Assembly (NCBI GenBank): GCA_041648175.1
Contig: JBAZPO010000004.1
Span: 124,001-188,000, forward strand
Direction of reading: 5' to 3'
DNA length: 64,000 nucleotides
Origin: Desulfobaccales bacterium
GTDB lineage: Bacteria; Desulfobacterota; Desulfobaccia; Desulfobaccales; 0-14-0-80-60-11
Position numbers and translations under genes: made by a program. Below, one piece after another: positions 60,180 to 64,000 of the stretch. Position 1 is the first letter of the stretch; each line of letters starts with the position of its first letter. The notes under the pieces were generated by a model that saw only the letters and a program-made list of their open reading frames with translations, was not told the origin of the DNA and ran no database searches.

Positions 60180-63044
60180 ATGACCAGTTTTAAGATTCCC
60201 GGAGCCACCTACCGGCTGCAATTCAACCGCACCTTCAAATTTTCGGCGGCGGCGGCCCTGGTGCCATATTTGCACGAGTTGGGCATTACCGAGCTCTATG
60301 CTTCTCCCCTCCTGCAGGCCCGCCGCGGCAGCCTCCATGGGTACTCGGTAACTAATCCTATGGAGCTTAATCCGGAACTCGGCACTCGCCGGGCCTTTGA
60401 CCTTCTGGCACGAAAACTGAAAACCCGCGGGATGGGCCTGTTATTTGATATCGTCCCCAATCACATGGCCTTGAGCCACGATAATCCATGGTGGATGGAG
60501 GTCCTGGAAAACGGGCCGATTTCGCCATATGCCATCTTTTTCGACATCGATTGGCATCCCCCGAACCGTATCCTGGAGGGGAGACTGCTGCTGCCCATCC
60601 TGGGCCGGCCTTACGGCCAGGCCCTGGAAAACCAGGAACTCAAACTGACCTTGGAGTCGGGTGGGTTTTTCATCAATTACTACGAGCATAAATTCCCCCT
60701 GGACCCCAAAACCTATCCCCAGATCTTGGCCCCAGGGCTTGCGCAACTGACTCAAGAATTGGGCGAAGAGAGTCCGGTAATCATCGCGCTCACGGTGATT
60801 ATCAGCCTGATCGCCAGCCTGCCGGCCCGCACCCTCCTGAGCCCCAAAAAGGCCAAGGAACGGCAGCGGGAGAAGGAGATTATCAAGAAAAATCTTTGGC
60901 TGCTCTATCAGGGGACGGCGGAGACGAAGAAATTTTTGGATGAAACCATCAGGAGGTTTAACGGCGCCAAAGGAGAAGCGGAGACGTTTGACTCCTTGGA
61001 CCGGCTCCTGCAACATCAGCCGTACCGGCTGGCTTTCTGGCGGGTAGGCCTGGAGTTGATCAATTATCGGCGGTTTTTCAGTATCAATGATTTGATCGGC
61101 ATCCGCATTCAAGACCCCAGGGTATTTGATGCCTTCAAACATGGCCTCCTCTTCAAGCTCGTGGACGAAGGCAAGATCTCGGGGCTGCGGGTGGACCATA
61201 TCGATGGCCTCTACGATCCCCTGGAGTATCTCCAGCGCTTGCAAGCCTGTTTCGCTCCTGGGGATCCAGGCGTTCCCGGCTCCTCGCAATTTTATATCAC
61301 CGTGGAGAAGATCCTGGCGCCTGGGGAAACGTTGCCTCCGGAATGGCCGGTGGCCGGGACCACTGGCTATGATTTCCTCAACCTGGTGAACGGGGTCTTC
61401 ATAGAACAAGAGGGCCTCCAGGAACTGCAGAAAATATACGCCGGATTCCTTAATGATCCGATCAACTTGATCGATCTGACTCTGGACAAGAAAAAGCTTG
61501 TCATGAATTCCTTCTTCGGCGGGGAAGTTGAGAGCTTCGTCCACTATCTGAGCCTGTTGGCCGACCAGGATTGGCATGCTCGAGACATTTCCCGGGGGGA
61601 CCTGCGGGAGGCCTTGGTGGAAGTGATGGCAGCGCTGCCCATCTATCGCACCTACATCCGCAGTCTTGAGGTCGCGCCCCTGGATTTGGCCTACCTGGAC
61701 AAAACCTGTCAAGAAGTTCGCCGGCGCAGCCCTTATCTCAACCAGTTGGCCCTGAATTTCCTGGAACGGGTGCTGCGGCTTGATGTTCCTGCCTATCTGG
61801 GCAGCGAACAGAAGGCGGAATGGCTAAATTTCGTGATGCGGTGGCAACAATTTACCGGGCCGATCATGGCCAAGGGCTGGGAAGATACGGTCCTGTATAT
61901 TTATAATCCCCTGATATCACTCAACGAAGTGGGAGGGTGTTTCAGCGCGATTCCGGCCGAGGACTTTCATCAGTTAAACCAGCAAAGGCAGGAGTCCTGC
62001 CCCTTTACCATGAATGCCACCTCAACCCATGACACGAAAAGAAGTGAAGATGTGCGGGCCCGCCTCAATGTCCTTGCCGAGATTCCCGAGGATTGGGAAG
62101 AGCACCTGAAGCGGTGGGGCGACCTGAACCGGTCTAAGAAGGTCGCGGTTAATGGAGTCCTGGCGCCGGACCAAAATCAGGAGGTCCTGCTCTATCAAAC
62201 CATGCTGGGGGCCTGGCCGCTTGACCCGGCTGAGGTTCCAGCGTTTAAGGAGCGGCTCCAGCGCTACATGATTAAAGCCGCGCGCGAAGCCATGGTGCAC
62301 ACCCGGTGGATTTCACCCCAGGTTGAACATGAAAAGGCTTTGCTGGCCTTTGTGGACCACATCCTGGATGAGGCCGAAAATCGAGAGTTCTTAGCGGATT
62401 TCAGAAACTTACAAGCGCGGCTCGCTTACTATGGAGCCATGAACTCTTTATCGCAAGTGCTGCTCAAGATCGCGGCGCCCGGGGTCCCGGATTTCTATCA
62501 AGGAACGGAACTTTGGGATTTTAGTTTGGTTGATCCGGACAATCGGCGTCCGGTGGACTTCGATAAAAGGGTTCGGTTCCTGAAGGATCTAAAACTGCAA
62601 GAAAGAAAAAAGGGGTCGGCCCTGGTCTGCAAGTTAATCAGCCGCTGGGCAGATGGGCGCATCAAGCTATATATCACCTACAAGGCCCTGAATTTTCGCA
62701 AGGATAACCCAGACCTTTTCCTGCAAGGAGATTATTCCCCCCTGGCGGCAGAGGGGGACCGGGAGAAAAATATACTGGCCTTGGCTCGCAGACAAGAGAA
62801 CAATTGGGCGCTGGCCGTGGCGGCCAGATTCTTGACGAAAATTGTCCAACCTGGTCAGCCTGCCATAGGTCGAGAAGTGTGGGGTGAAAGTGTTCTGAGG
62901 TTGCCGCCTAACGCGCCGGTTCGATGGATTGACATCTTGACCGGCGTAGAGCATCGCGCCATCGAATCCGGGCAATCTTTAACTCTTCCCCTCCAGAGAA
63001 TATTCCGACACCTACCCGTGGCTTTCCTTTCGAACTCAAAGTAA
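60180..63044 (+). CDS. treY: Maltooligosyl trehalose synthase
   Basis: GH13_26 enzyme of 954 residues, within the usual range. It converts the reducing end of maltooligosaccharides into a trehalosyl unit. N-terminal GATYRLQFNRTF and GSLHGYSVTNP, the GLLFDIVPNHMA loop, nucleophile Asp in GLRVDHIDGL, Glu in the FYITVEKILAPGE segment, and THDTKRSEDVRARL near the end. Last gene of the alpha-glucan operon, 25 bases after the GH57 gene. The partner hydrolase TreZ is not in the window; either it lies elsewhere or the GH57 enzyme and TreT supply the remaining steps. Confidence 0.95.
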   Translation: MTSFKIPGATYRLQFNRTFKFSAAAALVPYLHELGITELYASPLLQARRGSLHGYSVTNPMELNPELGTRRAFDLLARKLKTRGMGLLFDIVPNHMALSHDNPWWMEVLENGPISPYAIFFDIDWHPPNRILEGRLLLPILGRPYGQALENQELKLTLESGGFFINYYEHKFPLDPKTYPQILAPGLAQLTQELGEESPVIIALTVIISLIASLPARTLLSPKKAKERQREKEIIKKNLWLLYQGTAETKKFLDETIRRFNGAKGEAETFDSLDRLLQHQPYRLAFWRVGLELINYRRFFSINDLIGIRIQDPRVFDAFKHGLLFKLVDEGKISGLRVDHIDGLYDPLEYLQRLQACFAPGDPGVPGSSQFYITVEKILAPGETLPPEWPVAGTTGYDFLNLVNGVFIEQEGLQELQKIYAGFLNDPINLIDLTLDKKKLVMNSFFGGEVESFVHYLSLLADQDWHARDISRGDLREALVEVMAALPIYRTYIRSLEVAPLDLAYLDKTCQEVRRRSPYLNQLALNFLERVLRLDVPAYLGSEQKAEWLNFVMRWQQFTGPIMAKGWEDTVLYIYNPLISLNEVGGCFSAIPAEDFHQLNQQRQESCPFTMNATSTHDTKRSEDVRARLNVLAEIPEDWEEHLKRWGDLNRSKKVAVNGVLAPDQNQEVLLYQTMLGAWPLDPAEVPAFKERLQRYMIKAAREAMVHTRWISPQVEHEKALLAFVDHILDEAENREFLADFRNLQARLAYYGAMNSLSQVLLKIAAPGVPDFYQGTELWDFSLVDPDNRRPVDFDKRVRFLKDLKLQERKKGSALVCKLISRWADGRIKLYITYKALNFRKDNPDLFLQGDYSPLAAEGDREKNILALARRQENNWALAVAARFLTKIVQPGQPAIGREVWGESVLRLPPNAPVRWIDILTGVEHRAIESGQSLTLPLQRIFRHLPVAFLSNSK

Positions 63045-63217
63045 TCCTAGCATTTTTCAGCATGTCCTATGAGATCCAGCCCTAGAGAATGATCTGTTTG
63101 AAAAGAAAGCCAAAGGGGGGACTTTTACCCCAATACGGTTCACTTAAGGTGTCCATACTTTGGGGGGAACAGGTTCTTTCAAGGGTTTTGGCGGGTAGTG
63201 CCCGTCCTCTTTACGGC

Positions 63218-64000
63218 TCAGTCCTTGGCGGCTTTCAGGCGTTCGGCGACGCTGGGGAAGTAATCCATTTTGGTGTGGGGCAGGAACAGGGCGGCGATGT
63301 ACTGGTCCATGAAACCGGGGGTTTCGGAGAGCTCGAAATTGGTCATCATATCGGCCACGCGGCGTTCCTCTTCCAACATGTCTCGGGAGAAGGCCAGCAG
63401 CGAGGCGCCCTGGAGGGAGGCGTTGCCCACGAACTGATAATTTTCCCGGGGTAGATCGGGCAGCAGACCGATGGTGATGGCGTTATCGATGTTGATGAAG
63501 TTGCCGAAGGCCCCAGCCAGGATCACCTGCTCCAGGTCTTGGAGCTTGAGCCCGACGTTTTCCAGCAGGGTGACGTAACCCGCAAACATAGCCCCTTTGG
63601 CCCGCATCAGGTTGTCGATATCGGCCTCGCTCAGGGTAATATCCTCCCCGCTCTGGGTGTCGGGGGCCATGGCCAGGACGTATTCCTTTCCTTCATTGCC
63701 CTCGCGAATCCGAGACGTGTTCAAGTCATCCCGGAACTTGCCGTTGGGCGAGATCATGTCAGCCTCCATCATGGCCGCCAGGATGTTGATCAAGCCGGAG
63801 CCGCAGATGCCCTTGGGTTTCACCATGTCGATGGTCAGGAGCATGGGCTCGCAGGTTTGGGGATTGATGCTGACTTCCTCGATGGCGCCGGCGGTGGCCC
63901 GCATCCCGTACTTGATGCCGCCGCCTTCGAAGGCCGGTCCGGCCGAGCAGGCCGCGCAGGCCAGCCACTGCTGGTTGCCGATGACGATTTCGCCGTTGGT
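63218..64000 (-). CDS. ASKHA-domain corrinoid-activation-type protein (5' end outside window)
   Basis: The reverse-strand frame is open to the right edge; 260 residues of the C-terminal part are visible. It has the ASKHA-type actin-like ATPase features of the RACo/RamA (DUF4445) family: CAACSAGPAFEGGG, GICGSGLI and LAGAFGNFINIDNA. Members reactivate Co(II) corrinoid proteins by ATP-dependent reduction; an N-terminal [2Fe-2S] or [4Fe-4S] domain would lie beyond the window. It suggests a methyl-transfer or Wood-Ljungdahl-type metabolism. An ATG at 63904 is internal to the gene and not its start. Confidence 0.88.
   Translation of the reverse strand, partial: TNGEIVIGNQQWLACAACSAGPAFEGGGIKYGMRATAGAIEEVSINPQTCEPMLLTIDMVKPKGICGSGLINILAAMMEADMISPNGKFRDDLNTSRIREGNEGKEYVLAMAPDTQSGEDITLSEADIDNLMRAKGAMFAGYVTLLENVGLKLQDLEQVILAGAFGNFINIDNAITIGLLPDLPRENYQFVGNASLQGASLLAFSRDMLEEERRVADMMTNFELSETPGFMDQYIAALFLPHTKMDYFPSVAERLKAAKD

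Overview
The window looks like a chromosomal segment of a strictly anaerobic, moderately GC-rich Gram-negative bacterium, most likely a sulfate-reducer-type deltaproteobacterium (Desulfobacterota). This assignment is inference. It rests on siroheme-route heme genes (an AhbD-type radical SAM enzyme and an AhbA/B-type siroheme decarboxylase), an ORP-like cluster of NifX-family proteins with ferredoxin-bearing MinD/Mrp ATPases, a corrinoid-activator-like ASKHA protein, PEP-CTERM-like surface proteins, GcvH-like paralogs under a sigma-54 promoter, and a selenocysteine-containing thioredoxin-like protein.

Layout. 1-6.1 kb: a histidine kinase and NtrC-type sigma-54 activator, an archaemetzincin-like protease, and a reverse-strand operon of three GcvH-like paralogs preceded by a good -24/-12 promoter. 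6.1-8.9 kb: an AT-rich stretch with small regulators (MucR-like fragment, MarR) and a Sel1-repeat lipoprotein, with three copies of a candidate MarR operator. 9.0-15.6 kb: a TetR-controlled tripartite RND efflux operon. 15.7-19.1 kb: the reverse-strand ORP-like cluster. 19.6-29.1 kb: four c-di-GMP enzymes in a row (GGDEF, HD-GYP, GGDEF, HD-GYP), all multi-sensor. 29.7-38.3 kb: an alpha-2-macroglobulin and its usual partner PBP1C, separated by an AT-rich orphan membrane-protein gene. 38.5-45.8 kb: SPOR protein, patatin, hemB, two PEP-CTERM-like exported proteins with long structured leaders, ahbD and a siroheme decarboxylase subunit. 45.9-52.0 kb: a universal stress protein, two thioredoxin-like exported proteins (one with Cys, one with in-frame UGA at the catalytic Cys), a helicase-exonuclease fusion, and an M15-type peptidase. 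52.3-55.2 kb: a phosphate-porin-like protein and a fasciclin protein. 55.7-63.0 kb: a trehalose/alpha-glucan operon (DUF5752-like, TreT-like GT4, GH57/DUF3536, TreY). The right edge cuts a corrinoid-activation-type ASKHA protein.

The strongest finding is the selenoprotein at 46444-46995: an in-frame TGA lies exactly where a neighbouring paralog has the first Cys of its CPHC motif, and a bacterial SECIS-like hairpin follows it. Conventional gene calling would break this gene in two. Other points worth following are the sigma-54-driven GcvH-like operon with an eroded lipoyl site, the long structured leaders in front of the PEP-CTERM-like genes beside a c-di-GMP enzyme array, the helicase-exonuclease fusion, and an archaemetzincin lacking the Met-turn methionine. 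No tRNA, rRNA, CRISPR array or insertion sequence was recognised.
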